This document shows positions 63,660-64,000 of a stretch of 64,000 bases of DNA, piece after piece. This DNA is from Cunninghamella blakesleeana (lineage: Eukaryota > Mucoromycota > Mucoromycetes > Mucorales > Cunninghamellaceae): assembly GCA_017871115.1 (NCBI GenBank), contig JAFCIZ010000001.1, positions 7,438,001-7,502,000 on the forward strand, read 5' to 3'. The notes beneath the pieces are model-generated. The model saw only the letters and a program-made list of their open reading frames with translations. It was not told the DNA's origin and searched no databases. The first letter of the stretch is position 1. Each line of letters starts with the position of its first letter. A program made the translations under genes and the position numbers.

Positions 63660-64000
63660 TGTTGTGGTGTTATTTGGGTTTTTGGTTAAGATTTATTTTT
63701 TGAAATGAGGAATGAGCATTATAAGTTATACTTGGAGTTATAATAGGTTTCCAGTGAGCACCAGTTCCTGTTTTATAAGTAGAACGACTTAATATAAAGG
63801 AATAAAAATTTAAAAAAATAAAAAATTAAAAAGAAATAAAATAAAGATTATAAGTAAAATATAAGCAGGATTAAAGCAAAAGTTTAATGACCGCCGAGTA
63901 AAATAGTAGTAAAGAGTTTAAATGATTTAGATCAGTAGTATAAAATATTTAAGTGAATAAATATTATAAAATAAAATAAAAATATAATAGTTTGTTAAAT
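63660..64000 (-). repeat. B-type LTR running off the window
   Basis: Starts TGTTGTGGTG and matches, in reverse orientation, 52830 back to about 52480, including CAGTGAGCACCAGTTCCTG and GACCGCCGAGTAAAATAG. Its far end is outside the window. Confidence 0.85.

Overview
The window looks like nuclear DNA of a filamentous fungus, most likely an early-diverging (Mucorales-type) one. It is very AT-rich, its host genes carry many short GT-AG introns, and the host proteins are eukaryotic. It also carries a Tc1/mariner DNA transposon and several Ty3/gypsy LTR retrotransposons. The species call is an inference.

Host genes occupy about 1-15 kb and 32-42.5 kb. In order they are: the 3' end of an Srs2/UvrD-type DNA helicase (+); a choline/ethanolamine kinase (-); an 18-exon WDR6/Rtt10-type WD40 protein (+); an F-box/LRR protein (-); a KxDL (BORC-type) protein (+) with a large ATT microsatellite in intron 1; a complete Tc1 element (13500-15179); an Rce1-type CAAX protease (+); an uncharacterised protein (-); the V-ATPase subunit F (+); a NOT1-like protein holding only the C-terminal part (-); and a secreted beta-carbonic-anhydrase-like protein (-). 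Exon joins were placed by hand from GT-AG sites and reading frame.

The accessory regions (about 16.6-31.2 kb and 43-64 kb) are built around two divergent pairs of tRNA-Glu(UUC) genes (16797-/17353+ and 53739-/55041+). LTR retrotransposons pile up on the 3' side of these tRNAs. Three are related and unusual: A1 (43277-51566, +), A2 (55304-63525, -) and B (17449-28915, -). Their layout is gag / protease-RT-RNase H / separate integrase ORF / a fourth small ORF whose last codons run through the polypurine tract into U3 of the 3' LTR. A and B insertions make 4-bp target duplications. Gag to Pol in A is joined by an A AAA AAC -1 frameshift site directly before the gag stop. A1 and A2 are nearly identical in gag-pol but have very different ORF4 and U3. 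B has lost protease-RT-RNase H yet has indistinguishable LTRs, so it probably moved with help in trans. A fourth element, C (20915-27147, +), is an intact one-ORF chromovirus with a C-terminal chromodomain; it is nested in the gag of B with a 5-bp duplication and a probable self-priming site.

The most interesting object is the A/B retrotransposon system: detached integrase, a rapidly changing non-env fourth ORF that shares sequence with the LTR, a swappable 3' module, and repeated insertion immediately downstream of tRNA-Glu genes, once inside the Pol III terminator. Whether it is already described could not be checked here.
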